A DNA stretch of 64,000 bases from Wenyingzhuangia heitensis. Its GTDB lineage: Bacteria; Bacteroidota; Bacteroidia; Flavobacteriales; Flavobacteriaceae. A model generated the notes under the pieces. That model ran no database searches. It saw only the letters and a program-made list of their open reading frames with translations, and was not told the DNA's origin. Where the stretch lies: assembly GCF_011762155.1 (NCBI RefSeq), contig NZ_JAASQL010000001.1, positions 1 through 64,000 of the forward strand, given 5' to 3'. This document shows positions 1 to 9,465 of the stretch, in pieces. The translations under genes and the position numbers were made by a program. Each line of letters begins with the position of its first letter. The stretch's first letter is position 1.

Positions 1-28
1 CTGAGCCAGGATCAAACTCTTCATCGTT
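1..28 (-). rRNA. 16S ribosomal RNA, 5' end only (partial)
   Basis: Read on the minus strand, the first 20 or so bases are the universal 27F site (AGAGTTTGATCCTGGCTCAG), preceded by TGA, as at the start of bacterial 16S rRNA. The gene runs off the left edge of the window. The exact mature 5' end (about position 28) is placed by analogy with E. coli numbering and could be off by a few bases. It marks the start of an rrn operon transcribed leftwards. Confidence 0.95.
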
Positions 29-242
29 ATTTTGTTTGATATATTACTATATCTTAAATTGTGATGATGCTCAAAAAAATCTTCGTATCTTCTACTGAAA
101 CTAGTTCAGTATAAACACGTAATTTACTCTTTAATTTTACGCTGTCAATTTCAATATCTTCAATGAACTTCGCACCTTAAGTGCCTTATTCCTTATCATT
201 CCCTCTCGGTATGAATCACTTAACTCAATCGCTAAGCGGATG

Positions 243-274
243 CAAATATAAGAACTTTTTTTCTTTTAAAACAA
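243..274 (-). promoter_or_regulatory. rrn promoter, proximal (TTG-N21-TATATTTG)
   Basis: On the minus strand a perfect Bacteroidetes -7 box TATATTTG (243-250) is preceded, after 21 bp, by a -33 TTG (272-274). An A/T-rich tract lies upstream. It sits about 215 bp before the 16S 5' end, a normal leader length. The consensus TTG/TAnnTTTG is established for Bacteroidetes sigma-ABfr; the assignment here is by motif and spacing only. Confidence 0.75.
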
Positions 275-401
275 ATAAAATTTAAATTATTTTTTAAATC
301 TTTTTTCCTTCTAAAACTAACAGAAATCTCTGCCTAAATAAACCCTTATAATGTATCTGAACTCATCAACTTGACTAACTAAATAGTCGTTGTTGCGGGT
401 G

Positions 402-433
402 CAAAGATACGTTACTTATTCCCTTTTTACCAA
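402..433 (-). promoter_or_regulatory. rrn promoter, distal (TTG-N21-TATCTTTG)
   Basis: A second minus-strand copy of the same architecture: -7 box TATCTTTG at 402-409 and TTG at 431-433, again separated by exactly 21 bp, followed upstream by a poly-A/T tract resembling an UP element. Together with the box at 243-274 it makes a tandem P1/P2 pair about 159 bp apart, as is common for rRNA operons. Confidence 0.7.
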
Positions 434-702
434 ATCTTTTTTTAACTTTTTTTAAAGTATTTCTTGAAAAATACTTAAACTATTTAAAACAAGGACGTTG
501 TAAGCGTAAATAATTATGAAAATTTAACAAACATTATAAAACATCACCTGTTATTTAAAAGAAATACTGTAATACTACTAGGAAGAGGTCCTTTTATGAT
601 ACTAAAGAAGTCTGAAAGATTATTATTCCCTCTATTAAATCCTAAATTAAAAATCAGGTATATTATAGCTTTGTTATTAAATAAAGAATGATTACTAAGC
701 TA
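434..702. other. Intergenic stretch upstream of the rrn promoters, no gene seen
   Basis: AT-rich sequence between the distal rrn promoter and the nqrF terminator. No open reading frame of plausible composition, no tRNA and no repeat is visible. It probably holds only upstream promoter sequence for the rRNA operon. Confidence 0.6.
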
Positions 703-756
703 ACCACATAAAAAAAACCATTTAGAAAAATTTCTAAATGGTTTTTTTTATGTGGT
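703..756. terminator. Strong bidirectional terminator, 26-bp perfect stem
   Basis: Arms 703-728 and 731-756 are perfect reverse complements over 26 bp. They contain an A8 run on the left arm and a T8 run on the right, so a GC-poor hairpin with a U-tract forms on either strand. It ends the nqr operon (nqrF stop at 768) and insulates it from the rrn promoters. Confidence 0.85.
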
Positions 757-767
757 ATTGACTTTAA

Positions 768-2063
768 CTATCCTCCAAAGTCATCAAAACGTACATTTTC
801 TTTTGGTACACCAAAATCATCACACATTTTAACTACTGCTTGGTTCATCATTGGTGGTCCACAGAAATAGAATTCTATATCTTCTGGAGCTTCATGATTG
901 TTTAAGTAATTATCAATTAATGATTGATGAACAAATCCTACAAATCCATCCCCTTCATCATCATGTATATCTTTTTTAACCTTCCAATTATCCTCTGGTA
1001 GAGGCTCAGATAGCACTAACTGTAACTTAAAGTTAGGGAATTTTTCCATTAGAGACTCGAAATAGTGAATATAGAATAATTCACGTTTAGAACGTCCACC
1101 ATACCAATAGGTAACTTTACGTCCCGTTTTCATAGTGTGGAATAATTCATATAAGTGAGATCTCATTGGTGCCATACCTGCTCCACCTCCAATATAAATC
1201 ATTTCAGCATCAGAATCTTCGTTTATAAAAAATTCTCCATAAGGTCCTGAAATAGTTACTTTATCTCCTGGTTTTTGATTAAAAACATAAGAAGAGGCAA
1301 TTCCGGGATTTACATCCATCCATCCACCCTTAACTCTATCAAAAGGAGGACAAGCAACACGTACATTTAACATAATCTCTCTTCCTTCAGCAGGATAAGA
1401 AGCCATAGAGTAAGCACGTTCTACTGTTTCTGGGTTTTTCATTTTTAATGGCCACAAACCAAATTTTTCCCATTCCGCTTGAAACTTATCAGGCTCTCCT
1501 GGGTGATCTGTTGGATGAGCAGTAATATCCATATCCTTATAGTCTACTTCACATGGTGGAATTTCTATTTGAATATATCCTCCTGCTTTGTAATCCATAT
1601 CTTCTGGAATCTCTACTACAAACTCCTTAATAAATGACGCTACGTTGTAGTTACGAACTACAGTAGCTTCCCATTTTTTAATTCCAAAAATTTCTTCTGG
1701 AATAGAAATTTCCATATCATTTTTTACTTTTACCTGACATCCTAAACGAGCTCCTTTAGCTAACTCTTTACGAGTAAAGTGAGGCGTTTCTGTTGGTAAA
1801 GCTTCACCCCCACCTGAATGTACGTGACATTCACACTGGATACATGTTCCACCTCCACCACAAGCTGATGGTAAAAATATTTTTTCGTTACCTAAAGTTG
1901 ACAATAAAGAACTTCCTGTTTCTACTTCAATTGTTTTTTCTCCGTTGATCGTAATTTTTACTTTTCCTGACGGTAATAATTTTGCTTTAGCTCCTAATAA
2001 AATACTTACTAAGATTAAAACAATAATCAAGAAAACAACGATACTAATTGCAATTACATTCAT
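768..2063 (-). CDS. nqrF: Na+-translocating NADH:quinone reductase subunit F
   Basis: NADH-oxidising entry subunit of Na+-NQR, anchored in the inner membrane with its redox domains in the cytoplasm. The 431 residues show one N-terminal membrane helix (about 3-24), a ferredoxin-type 2Fe-2S domain with cysteines near 68, 74, 77 and 109 ([10 protein letters not shown]), an FAD-binding region with RAYSMASYP (about 220) and an NAD-binding [12 protein letters not shown] segment (about 292). The C-terminus ends in the aromatic DDFGG seen in NqrF. Last gene of the nqrABCDEF operon, 21 bp after nqrE, followed by a strong terminator. Length is normal for the family and identification is secure. Confidence 0.97.
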   Translation of the reverse strand: MNVIAISIVVFLIIVLILVSILLGAKAKLLPSGKVKITINGEKTIEVETGSSLLSTLGNEKIFLPSACGGGGTCIQCECHVHSGGGEALPTETPHFTRKELAKGARLGCQVKVKNDMEISIPEEIFGIKKWEATVVRNYNVASFIKEFVVEIPEDMDYKAGGYIQIEIPPCEVDYKDMDITAHPTDHPGEPDKFQAEWEKFGLWPLKMKNPETVERAYSMASYPAEGREIMLNVRVACPPFDRVKGGWMDVNPGIASSYVFNQKPGDKVTISGPYGEFFINEDSDAEMIYIGGGAGMAPMRSHLYELFHTMKTGRKVTYWYGGRSKRELFYIHYFESLMEKFPNFKLQLVLSEPLPEDNWKVKKDIHDDEGDGFVGFVHQSLIDNYLNNHEAPEDIEFYFCGPPMMNQAVVKMCDDFGVPKENVRFDDFGG

Positions 2064-2084
2064 AATTATATCTGTTCTTTATTA

Positions 2085-2699
2085 TTATAATTTGATTCCT
2101 GAGAAACTCATAAATCCAATCGCCATTAAACCCGTAATGATGAAAGTAATTCCTAAACCTTTTAAAGGTCCTGGAATATGAGAATATGCTATTTTTTCTC
2201 TAATAGCTGCAATAGCAACAATTGCTAACAACCAACCTATTCCCGATCCTAATCCATACACTGCAGATTCTCCCACATTGGCAAAATCTTTTTGCTGCAT
2301 AAACAAAGAACCTCCTAAGATTGCACAGTTAACAGCAATTAACGGTAGAAAAATACCTAATGCTCCGTACAACGCTGGTGCAAAACGCTCAACAATCATT
2401 TCTACCAATTGTACCATAGATGCAATTACTGCAATAAACATGATAAAACTTAAGAATGACAAATCAATACTAGCGTAGTCTGCTCCTAACCAAGATAAAG
2501 CTCCTGGCTTAAGCAAATAAGAGTCTATTAAAAAGTTTACAGGAACTGTAATAGATAATACAAATACTACTGCCGCCCCTAAACCTACAGCTGTATTTAC
2601 TGTTTTTGATACTGCTAAGTAAGAACACATTCCTAAGAAATATGCAAATACCATGTTCTCAATAAATATACTTTTTACAAAGATGTTAATATATTCCAT
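2085..2699 (-). CDS. nqrE: Na+-translocating NADH:quinone reductase subunit E
   Basis: Integral membrane subunit (204 aa) of Na+-NQR with six predicted helices, homologous to NqrD and RnfA. The conserved cysteines that ligand the intramembrane iron centre are visible: one in the first helix (MCSYLAVS, about residue 25) and one in [11 protein letters not shown] (about 125). NqrD and NqrE form inverted pseudo-symmetric halves that carry electrons across the membrane. It follows nqrD by 14 bp, and no promoter is needed between them. Confidence 0.96.
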   Translation of the reverse strand: MEYINIFVKSIFIENMVFAYFLGMCSYLAVSKTVNTAVGLGAAVVFVLSITVPVNFLIDSYLLKPGALSWLGADYASIDLSFLSFIMFIAVIASMVQLVEMIVERFAPALYGALGIFLPLIAVNCAILGGSLFMQQKDFANVGESAVYGLGSGIGWLLAIVAIAAIREKIAYSHIPGPLKGLGITFIITGLMAIGFMSFSGIKL

Positions 2700-2713
2700 C
2701 GTAACTATAGATT

Positions 2714-3388
2714 TTAGTGTTGTTCAATTAATTTTCTGTTCTTAGAACGTTGTACCCATATAATGATACCTACTGTGATTAATGCCATTGGCGACAATAA
2801 CATAAACCCGTTATTTTCGTATCCTAATGCATACAACCCAGTAGAATCTGCTATTGTTTTCGCCTTGTGACCTAAAATCTCAATACCAAATAATTTACCA
2901 GATCCTAACAATTCTCTAAACACAGCTACCAATACCAATATTAATGCATAACCTGCACCATTCCCAACTCCATCTAAGAAAGATTTCCATGGTCCGTTTG
3001 CCAAAGCAAAAGCCTCTAAACGCCCCATTACAATACAATTGGTAATAATCAGCCCAACAAACACAGATAACTCTTTACTTACATCGTATGCATATGCTTT
3101 TAACACCTGATCAACCAAAATTACCAAAGAGGCAACGATTAATAATTGAACGATGATACGAATACGTCCTGGAATTAAGTTACGTATTAATGATACAATT
3201 ACATTTGATGCAATTACTACAAATAATACAGCTAAAGACATTACAACTGCTGGCTTTAATTGCACAGTAATTGCCAATGCTGAACATATACCTAATACCT
3301 GAACTGAAATTGGGTTATTATCATTTAATGGATCTGATAATAACGCTTTATTTTGCTTTGAAAATAATGCTTCTTTTCCTTCTGCCAT
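2714..3388 (-). CDS. nqrD: Na+-translocating NADH:quinone reductase subunit D
   Basis: Membrane subunit (224 aa), six helices, paralogous to NqrE. It shows the two family cysteine motifs ([13 protein letters not shown] near residue 35 and [13 protein letters not shown] near 120) that help bind the iron site at the NqrD/NqrE interface. The N-terminus has a cytoplasmic stretch before helix 1, and the C-terminus ends in a basic tail. Translationally tight with nqrC (2 bp gap) and nqrE (14 bp). Confidence 0.96.
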   Translation of the reverse strand: MAEGKEALFSKQNKALLSDPLNDNNPISVQVLGICSALAITVQLKPAVVMSLAVLFVVIASNVIVSLIRNLIPGRIRIIVQLLIVASLVILVDQVLKAYAYDVSKELSVFVGLIITNCIVMGRLEAFALANGPWKSFLDGVGNGAGYALILVLVAVFRELLGSGKLFGIEILGHKAKTIADSTGLYALGYENNGFMLLSPMALITVGIIIWVQRSKNRKLIEQH

Positions 3389-3390
3389 GA

Positions 3391-4089
3391 CTAGTTATTT
3401 TTAAAATAAGGTAAATAATGAGACAAACGTTCATCTATCATTTTAGACACCCCATCAGAAGTAATAGTACCTCCAGAAATTGCATCTACTCCATGATCGT
3501 CTTCTGCTTTTGCTCCACCTTTAACAGCAGTAACAGAAACAAAATTGTTTGATTCATCTAAAATCTTTTTTCCTGTAAATTGAGTTTGAAACCAATCTGT
3601 AGTAATTTCTGCACCTAAACCAGGAGTTTCTCCTTTGTGATCGAAATTAGCACCTACAATTGTGTTTTTATCTGAAGCTAAAGCTATATACCCCCAAATA
3701 GCATCCCATAAACCTGCTCCATACAAAGGAACAATGTAAAAGGTTTCACCATCTTTTTCGGCTACATATAAAGGATAACGTTGTTTGTCTTCATCCTTTT
3801 TAATTTCATTTTTCAAACCAATTTTAAAAGCATCGGTACTTGTATCAACAGTTCCATCATTTTTTAAAGCCAATTGCTTTTTGATATACTTGTTAAATTC
3901 AAGTTCTGCTTCTTCTCTTGATACACCAGTTACCCCAACGGTTCCTAATATATTCTGCATTTTTTCTGCTTTTACGTTTGTATCCTGTAAAGGTTTTAAA
4001 CTAGTGGCAGTAAATGCTAATAATCCTGCAATAATTGTTACAATAATAATTGCGAAGATAAACGTGTATGCGTTACTATTCTTGTTCAT
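3391..4089 (-). CDS. nqrC: Na+-translocating NADH:quinone reductase subunit C
   Basis: Periplasmic-side flavoprotein subunit (232 aa). An N-terminal membrane helix (about 9-28) is followed by an FMN-binding domain. The covalent FMN-threonine motif is [10 protein letters not shown] with the acceptor Thr at residue 208, a variant of the usual SGAT. It is probably flavinylated by an ApbE-type transferase, which is not in this window. Gaps of 2 bp to both nqrB and nqrD indicate strict co-transcription. Confidence 0.96.
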   Translation of the reverse strand: MNKNSNAYTFIFAIIIVTIIAGLLAFTATSLKPLQDTNVKAEKMQNILGTVGVTGVSREEAELEFNKYIKKQLALKNDGTVDTSTDAFKIGLKNEIKKDEDKQRYPLYVAEKDGETFYIVPLYGAGLWDAIWGYIALASDKNTIVGANFDHKGETPGLGAEITTDWFQTQFTGKKILDESNNFVSVTAVKGGAKAEDDHGVDAISGGTITSDGVSKMIDERLSHYLPYFKNN

Positions 4090-4091
4090 AA

Positions 4092-5234
4092 TTATGCAGC
4101 TTTTAAACGATTTTTACGTTTTTTAATGTTCCCTGCAATCACATAGTGATCTATTGTTGGAGCAAAAACGTTCATTAATAAAATAGCCATCATCATTCCC
4201 TCTGGATATGCTCCGTTAAACACACGAATCAAAATTGCAAAGAAACCGATTAAGATACCATAAATCCATTTTCCTTTTTCTGTTTGTGCTCCAGACACAG
4301 GGTCTGTAGCCATAAACACAGCACCAAAAGCAAAACCTCCTACTAGTAAGTGTTGCCACCAAGGAAAGTTCATTAAATCATTAACACCAAGTGTGTTAAA
4401 AATTAATGCCATTACAGCACCTCCTACAAAAGTTCCTGTTATAATTTTCCAAGAACCTACTCCTGTAAAAATTAAAACGGCAGCTCCAATTAGGATGGCT
4501 AGCACAGAAGTTTCTCCAACCGAACCAGGAATAAATCCTAGAAACATATCCATTACAGACCAGCCAGGTTCAGTACCTGCTGCTAATTGCCCTAAAATTG
4601 TTTCTCCAGACACTGCATCAATAGTACTTGCATCTGCAACCCATACCTTATCTCCGGACATTTGTGGAGCGTAAGAAAAGAATGCAAAAGCACGAGCAAT
4701 TAAAGCTGGGTTAAAAATATTCATTCCTGTTCCTCCAAATGCTTCTTTACCAATAAACACAGCAAAGACAACAGAAACAGCTAACATCCACAAAGGAAAG
4801 TCTACAGGCATAATTAAAGGAATTAACATTCCTGAAACCAAATACCCCTCGTTAACTTCATGTTGATTGTATATTGCAAAAGCAATTTCTATAGCCAAAC
4901 CAACACCATAAGAAACCAATAACATTGGTAAAAACTTCCAAGCTCCAAAAATAATACAGTCTATAAATGCTGTACTTTCTCCTAACTGTGAAAAGTGTTG
5001 ATATCCTAAATTATACATTCCGAAGAACATAGCTGGTAACAATGCAAAAATTACAGTTACCATTACCCTTTTTAAATCTACTCCATCTCTAATATGCGCT
5101 CCTTTGCTTGTGTTGTGTTTTGGCACAAATAACAAAGTATCGATAGAATTGATTGCTGGAGCAAATTTCTCAAGCTTACCTCCCTTATTGAAAGGTTTTC
5201 TTATTTCGTCAAATTTCTTTCTTAAAAAATCCAT
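4092..5234 (-). CDS. nqrB: Na+-translocating NADH:quinone reductase subunit B
   Basis: Largest membrane subunit (380 aa; about ten helices), homologous to RnfD, which forms the Na+ channel and binds riboflavin and a covalent FMN. The family-typical basic N-terminus (LRKKFDEIRKPF) and GGTGMNIFNPALIARAF are clear. The FMN acceptor is most likely Thr212 in DAVSGET, where Glu replaces the Ala of the standard SGAT motif. The start overlaps the nqrA stop by one base (5234), so translation is coupled. Confidence 0.96.
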   Translation of the reverse strand: MDFLRKKFDEIRKPFNKGGKLEKFAPAINSIDTLLFVPKHNTSKGAHIRDGVDLKRVMVTVIFALLPAMFFGMYNLGYQHFSQLGESTAFIDCIIFGAWKFLPMLLVSYGVGLAIEIAFAIYNQHEVNEGYLVSGMLIPLIMPVDFPLWMLAVSVVFAVFIGKEAFGGTGMNIFNPALIARAFAFFSYAPQMSGDKVWVADASTIDAVSGETILGQLAAGTEPGWSVMDMFLGFIPGSVGETSVLAILIGAAVLIFTGVGSWKIITGTFVGGAVMALIFNTLGVNDLMNFPWWQHLLVGGFAFGAVFMATDPVSGAQTEKGKWIYGILIGFFAILIRVFNGAYPEGMMMAILLMNVFAPTIDHYVIAGNIKKRKNRLKAA

Positions 5235-6586
5235 TATCCTACTTCTTTAATCATTAAGTCTAATCCCTTTCTGATGATGTCTTGAGCTTCTAATTTAGAA
5301 GTATTGGTATAATCAACCAAAGCAAAATCTTCAGGAGCTACTTCGTAAATCCCTAAATTCTCCATTTTCTCAATATCATTTGCAATACAAGCTTTTAATA
5401 GTTGCATTGGATAAATATCTAAGGGAACTACCTTTTCCATTTCTCCTGTAACCACTAATGCTCTATCTTCTCCGTTTGTACTTGTTGTTAATTCGTACTC
5501 TTTACTAGAGTTTAACCAAGCAAATGAAGTTTTAGAGTTACTGTGTATTGATCCACTACCTACAAAAGGCAACCACCCAAAGAAGCGGTATTCTTTTCCT
5601 TCTGGAATTATTGTAATTACATTGTCGTAGAAACCTAAAAAGTCATCAAGTTCTATTTGAGTTCCTGTTAAAACATTTCCTGAAATAACGCGAGAACCTT
5701 CTACAATTGCATTTTGAGTAACAACTTCTTTTATGTTTTGACCTGCTGCCAACACATGATATTGAGGATTGTTAACCTGAGAACCTACCAAAGCTACAAC
5801 TTTTAATGCGTTGTAATTTCCTGTTAAAAAAAGCTCTCCAATTACAGCAACTCCCTGAGGACTTACAGTCCAAACCTTATCACCTTGATTTACTGGATTT
5901 GTAGCTGCTATTTGAGTCCCTACATTTCCTGCAGGATGCTTACCATAAACATTTAAAATGTTTGCGTTTTCTATCTTACTAAAAAAACTAGCTTCACTAC
6001 CATCAACCGCTAAATTAACAGCACCTTCAGTTAATTTTGACAACGCATTGATTCCTGCTTGAAAAGCTTCCTCTTTCCCTTTTAATGCATACGCATAATC
6101 GGGTCCTAATGGAGCGGTATCAAATGACGAAACAAAAATAGCCTTTGGAGAATCTGCTGGATCTGCAACAACATCATAAGGACGTTGTTTTACATACGCA
6201 AAGCTTCCACTCTCTAAGATTTTTTCTAAAACAGCCTCTTTATCCAAGTTTAATGGATTTGCTGCTCCAAAATCTTTGAACTGATCTTCTGATTTTGCTT
6301 CAATGATAATTGCTAAAACCTTACGTTTAGCCCCTCTTTTAACCTCTTTCACAATTCCACTTACAGGAGAAGTAAACTTAATCCTGTCATTTCCTTTTGA
6401 AAAGAAAACCACATCACCAACAAGAACTTCTTCACCTGCTTTAACAGCAAGTTTTGGTGTAATACCATGAAAATCTGTAGGTTTAATAGCGTAGAAAGCG
6501 GAACGAGAAGATGCAGCTGTAGTCAGAGCTGCCTGTCCTTTAAGCTTAATAGTTAAGCCTTTTTTTACCCTAATGTCTTGTGACAT
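5234..6586 (-). CDS. nqrA: Na+-translocating NADH:quinone reductase subunit A
   Basis: First gene of the nqr operon. A 450-residue soluble subunit with no membrane helix that docks on NqrB at the cytoplasmic side and has been linked to ubiquinone binding. The N-terminal barrel-sandwich region (KAGEEVLVGDVVFF, about 50-63, then TSPVSGIVKEVKRG, about 73-86) is typical of NqrA and RnfC. Length agrees with the family. The start codon lies 217 bp from the divergent T9SS plug gene. A candidate minus-strand -7 box (TAAATTTG, 6628-6635) is present, but its TTG is 25 bp away, longer than the 21 bp seen at the rrn promoters. Confidence 0.96.
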   Translation of the reverse strand: MSQDIRVKKGLTIKLKGQAALTTAASSRSAFYAIKPTDFHGITPKLAVKAGEEVLVGDVVFFSKGNDRIKFTSPVSGIVKEVKRGAKRKVLAIIIEAKSEDQFKDFGAANPLNLDKEAVLEKILESGSFAYVKQRPYDVVADPADSPKAIFVSSFDTAPLGPDYAYALKGKEEAFQAGINALSKLTEGAVNLAVDGSEASFFSKIENANILNVYGKHPAGNVGTQIAATNPVNQGDKVWTVSPQGVAVIGELFLTGNYNALKVVALVGSQVNNPQYHVLAAGQNIKEVVTQNAIVEGSRVISGNVLTGTQIELDDFLGFYDNVITIIPEGKEYRFFGWLPFVGSGSIHSNSKTSFAWLNSSKEYELTTSTNGEDRALVVTGEMEKVVPLDIYPMQLLKACIANDIEKMENLGIYEVAPEDFALVDYTNTSKLEAQDIIRKGLDLMIKEVG

Positions 6587-6803
6587 ATTTATAAATTTAA
6601 TTTATTTTGTACGTATAAAATATGCAACAAATTTAAATAAATTGATTCTTGATAGGTCTACAAAAGGCCTTTTATTTAGAGGCTTTGTTTTATTTATAAT
6701 AATTCTAAGTAATTTTGTTTTAAATATTTCGTTAACACCAAATAGTTTCAAAAAAATGAACATCAATTTATTACAAAACAGTATTTTAACCAAAAATTAT
6801 TTA

Positions 6804-8042
6804 ATGTTTTATAGATCCTTCTTTCTGATTATTTTGTACAGTTCGTGTTTGTTTTCTCAAATAAACGATGCCCATTTTATTAAAAGTGTATCAGTAAAAA
6901 ACAATAAGAGTGAATTCCCTCACACTGTTCATCCATTACAGAGCACCGTTACTTTTAGCTTTGATGATGTTACTGGAAACCAAGAAGAATACTATTATTT
7001 AATTACACATTGTGAGGTAGACTGGACTCCATCAGACCTTCCTAATTCTTATTATGTGGATGGGTTTAACAACTTACAGATTAATAATTTTGAAAACTCT
7101 TTTGGCACATTGCAAAATTACACTCATTACAATTTTACAATTCCCAACGAAAACACTACCATTACAAAAACCGGGAATTATCTGTTTCAAATTCTTAACG
7201 AAGACGAAACTATTGTTTGCGAGCGAAAGATTACATTTTACAACAATCAAGTTACAGTAGGACTTAAAATTTCGGAAAGTAGAGATTTAGCTAATTTCAA
7301 CAAAAAACAAGCTGTTGCTCTAACCATCTACACAGGAAGCTTAAATATAAACTATCCAAATCAAGAGCTTAAAACATTTATTTATCAAAATGGAGATAGA
7401 CAAAACAAAACTCCCTTTTTAAAACCAACCTTTACAAGCAGCAACACCTACACCTATAGACCAACCCAAGAAACTGAATTTTATGCGGGTAATGAATTTT
7501 ATTATTTTGACAATAATGAAATTTTGAGAAACTCTAGGTTTGTTGCTAAAAACTACAGAGAAGACAATGACTATCACTCTATTTTATTCCCTAAGAAAAG
7601 TAGAACTAATAGTTTATACACCTACAACCCTGATATTAATGGAAGTTTTGTCTTTAGAAACTTCAACTCCGAAAACACAAACACCGAAGCAGAATACAGT
7701 AAAATACATTTTGCACTGCAAAATGAAAAAGAATTCTCAGATAAAGATATTTACGTATATGGAGCTTTTAACAACTTTCAATTTACAGATAATAACAAAT
7801 TAAAACTAGAGGAGTCTGGGAAATATTTAACAACATCTATTTTACTAAAACAAGGTTTTTACAATTATGATTTTGTAATTAAAAATGATGATGATGATAT
7901 TGACAGACACACTATTAGTGGTTCTTTTTACGAAACAGAGAATAACTATGAAAGCCTTGTGTATTATCAACCTATAAACTCTATATACTACCAAGTAGTA
8001 GGGTACGGAATAGCCAATAGTAAACAACAAATAGAAAATTAG
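6804..8042 (+). CDS. Type IX secretion system plug protein (DUF5103 family)
   Basis: Matches the DUF5103 family, whose Flavobacterium johnsoniae member is the periplasmic Plug that closes the SprA translocon of the T9SS. I start it at the ATG at 6804, giving 412 aa, because this Met opens a clear signal peptide (MFYRSFFLIILYSSCLFSQ). The frame stays open upstream to 6573 but encodes an implausible extension that overlaps the nqrA promoter region. The mature part is rich in beta strands and aromatic residues, with a late carbohydrate-module-like segment (DIYVYGAFNNF). apaG follows after 51 bp. Family assignment is from pattern recognition. Confidence 0.82.
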   Translation: MFYRSFFLIILYSSCLFSQINDAHFIKSVSVKNNKSEFPHTVHPLQSTVTFSFDDVTGNQEEYYYLITHCEVDWTPSDLPNSYYVDGFNNLQINNFENSFGTLQNYTHYNFTIPNENTTITKTGNYLFQILNEDETIVCERKITFYNNQVTVGLKISESRDLANFNKKQAVALTIYTGSLNINYPNQELKTFIYQNGDRQNKTPFLKPTFTSSNTYTYRPTQETEFYAGNEFYYFDNNEILRNSRFVAKNYREDNDYHSILFPKKSRTNSLYTYNPDINGSFVFRNFNSENTNTEAEYSKIHFALQNEKEFSDKDIYVYGAFNNFQFTDNNKLKLEESGKYLTTSILLKQGFYNYDFVIKNDDDDIDRHTISGSFYETENNYESLVYYQPINSIYYQVVGYGIANSKQQIEN

Positions 8043-8093
8043 TTGTTTACTAATTTTATCTTGATTATATTTAAGTAAACGAATTTTTAATTA

Positions 8094-8480
8094 ATGACCG
8101 AAGCAACTACTCAAGGAATTAAAATATCTGTAAATTCTGTTTTTTGTGGAATGCAAGAGCGCAACCAACAAAAACATTATTTATTTGATTATTATATCAT
8201 TATTGAAAACTTATCTCCTAACACCGTTCAATTATTTTCTAGACATTGGGAAATATATGATTCTTTAAATCAGACAGAAATTGTAGAAGGAGAAGGAGTT
8301 GTTGGTATACAGCCTATTTTAAAAAGTGGCGAAAGACACGCTTATAAATCTCACTGTATATTGCTTTCTAATTGCGGCTCTATGAAAGGCTACTATAATA
8401 TGTTGGACCTAGATAAAAAAACTACTTTTAAAGTAGAAGTCCCTAGATTTCAACTACAAACAGACTCTATACTTAACTAA
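8094..8480 (+). CDS. apaG: ApaG family protein (DUF525)
   Basis: 128-residue single-domain ApaG. The family signatures RHWEIYDSLNQTEIVEGEGVV (split here as RHWEIYDS and EGEGVVG, about 61-80) and the GSMKGYY and FKVEVPRFQL elements near the end are present. ApaG is a fibronectin-III-like fold linked genetically to Co2+/Mg2+ homeostasis and Ap4A metabolism; the biochemical role is not settled. The stop codon overlaps by 8 bp the 3' end of the convergent gene at 8473, and no terminator lies between them. Confidence 0.92.
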   Translation: MTEATTQGIKISVNSVFCGMQERNQQKHYLFDYYIIIENLSPNTVQLFSRHWEIYDSLNQTEIVEGEGVVGIQPILKSGERHAYKSHCILLSNCGSMKGYYNMLDLDKKTTFKVEVPRFQLQTDSILN

Positions 8481-9462
8481 TTCTTTTTAATAAAAAAACA
8501 GCATTGTTTTGTTTTACAACTACTTCTTTACAATTGGTTGGATGTATAAATTGATACTTTAAAGACGGATTAAACCTTAGTGACTCTTCAATAAACTCAC
8601 CTTTAAAATCATTAACACCCATTGCTGTATATCTAGCAATTTTATATGTGTTTTTTACAACAGATTCCATTTTAAACCAAGCACCACTACCAATGCCACC
8701 TAACCAAGTTGCATTTTCTATAAAAAAATTCTCTTTATCAGGAAACTCGGTTCCTATTCCACTTAATTCAACATCAAACTTATTAAAGAAACAACTAAAA
8801 TATTCTTTTAACACAGACCTGTTTGCATAGTGTTGTATTTTAGAATTGTGCACTACCAAAATTTCATTTTCAGTAGTTCCTTTTATTACATTACCAATAG
8901 GGCTTGGGGTAAATAAATTAGAAGTTTTTAATTTTAACTGTATCTGTTTATCGCTACAAGAATTTATAATTGTATCTGTTACAAACCTGGCACAGTTGCT
9001 TCCTTTTTTAACAAATGCTCCATACGGAATTTCTTTCTCATCAATTAATTTATCAATAAAAAAAATTGCCTTTCGATAGTTAATTTCAGTATTTACACTA
9101 GCCACCAACCGACCACTACCATGCGTTTTTTCAGGATGCTTATTTAGCCATAACAATAGCTCATCAATATTAATTAGTTGATTATTTTTAAAAATAGCTT
9201 TTAAAGGAACTTCTAACTCTACATCTGTTTCTTTTGAACGAACCCTACCCGCTCCATAAGAAGTAATATACCTACCAAAATCATAATAATCTACTGTTTG
9301 TTGCTCTTTATGAATTAACAACAATGCAGCATGTCCTGCCTGAACAGCATCTTTAGTTCCTACCCCAAACAAAGGCCAAATTTTACTAGAAAACTCGCCG
9401 TAAGCAGGACGAACCACAGTGTCTGGATACGATAAGATTACTATAACTCCATCAGTAACCAT
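8473..9462 (-). CDS. Conserved Flavobacteriaceae protein, cysteine-hydrolase-like (possibly DUF6695)
   Basis: 329 aa, no signal peptide or membrane helix. The N-terminal half carries GHAALLL with His44 and SNCARFVTDTII with Cys157, the His/Cys arrangement of permuted papain-like (NlpC/P60, DUF4105-like) hydrolases. The order His before Cys would indicate the circularly permuted type. The C-terminal half is a separate beta-rich module. I recall the family as DUF6695 but cannot confirm it. It sits 3 bp downstream of the NRDE gene, another possible Cys-nucleophile hydrolase, so the two probably form one operon. Substrate unknown. Confidence 0.7.
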   Translation of the reverse strand: MVTDGVIVILSYPDTVVRPAYGEFSSKIWPLFGVGTKDAVQAGHAALLLIHKEQQTVDYYDFGRYITSYGAGRVRSKETDVELEVPLKAIFKNNQLINIDELLLWLNKHPEKTHGSGRLVASVNTEINYRKAIFFIDKLIDEKEIPYGAFVKKGSNCARFVTDTIINSCSDKQIQLKLKTSNLFTPSPIGNVIKGTTENEILVVHNSKIQHYANRSVLKEYFSCFFNKFDVELSGIGTEFPDKENFFIENATWLGGIGSGAWFKMESVVKNTYKIARYTAMGVNDFKGEFIEESLRFNPSLKYQFIHPTNCKEVVVKQNNAVFLLKRIS

Positions 9463-9465
9463 AGA

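Noticed and set aside
1945-2181. Open frame on the plus strand across nqrF/nqrE
   Set aside because: Antisense shadow of the nqr operon with low-complexity composition; the same applies to other overlapping frames inside recognised genes.
6573-6803. 77-codon upstream extension of the T9SS plug gene
   Set aside because: It overlaps the nqrA promoter region and precedes a clean signal peptide at 6804.
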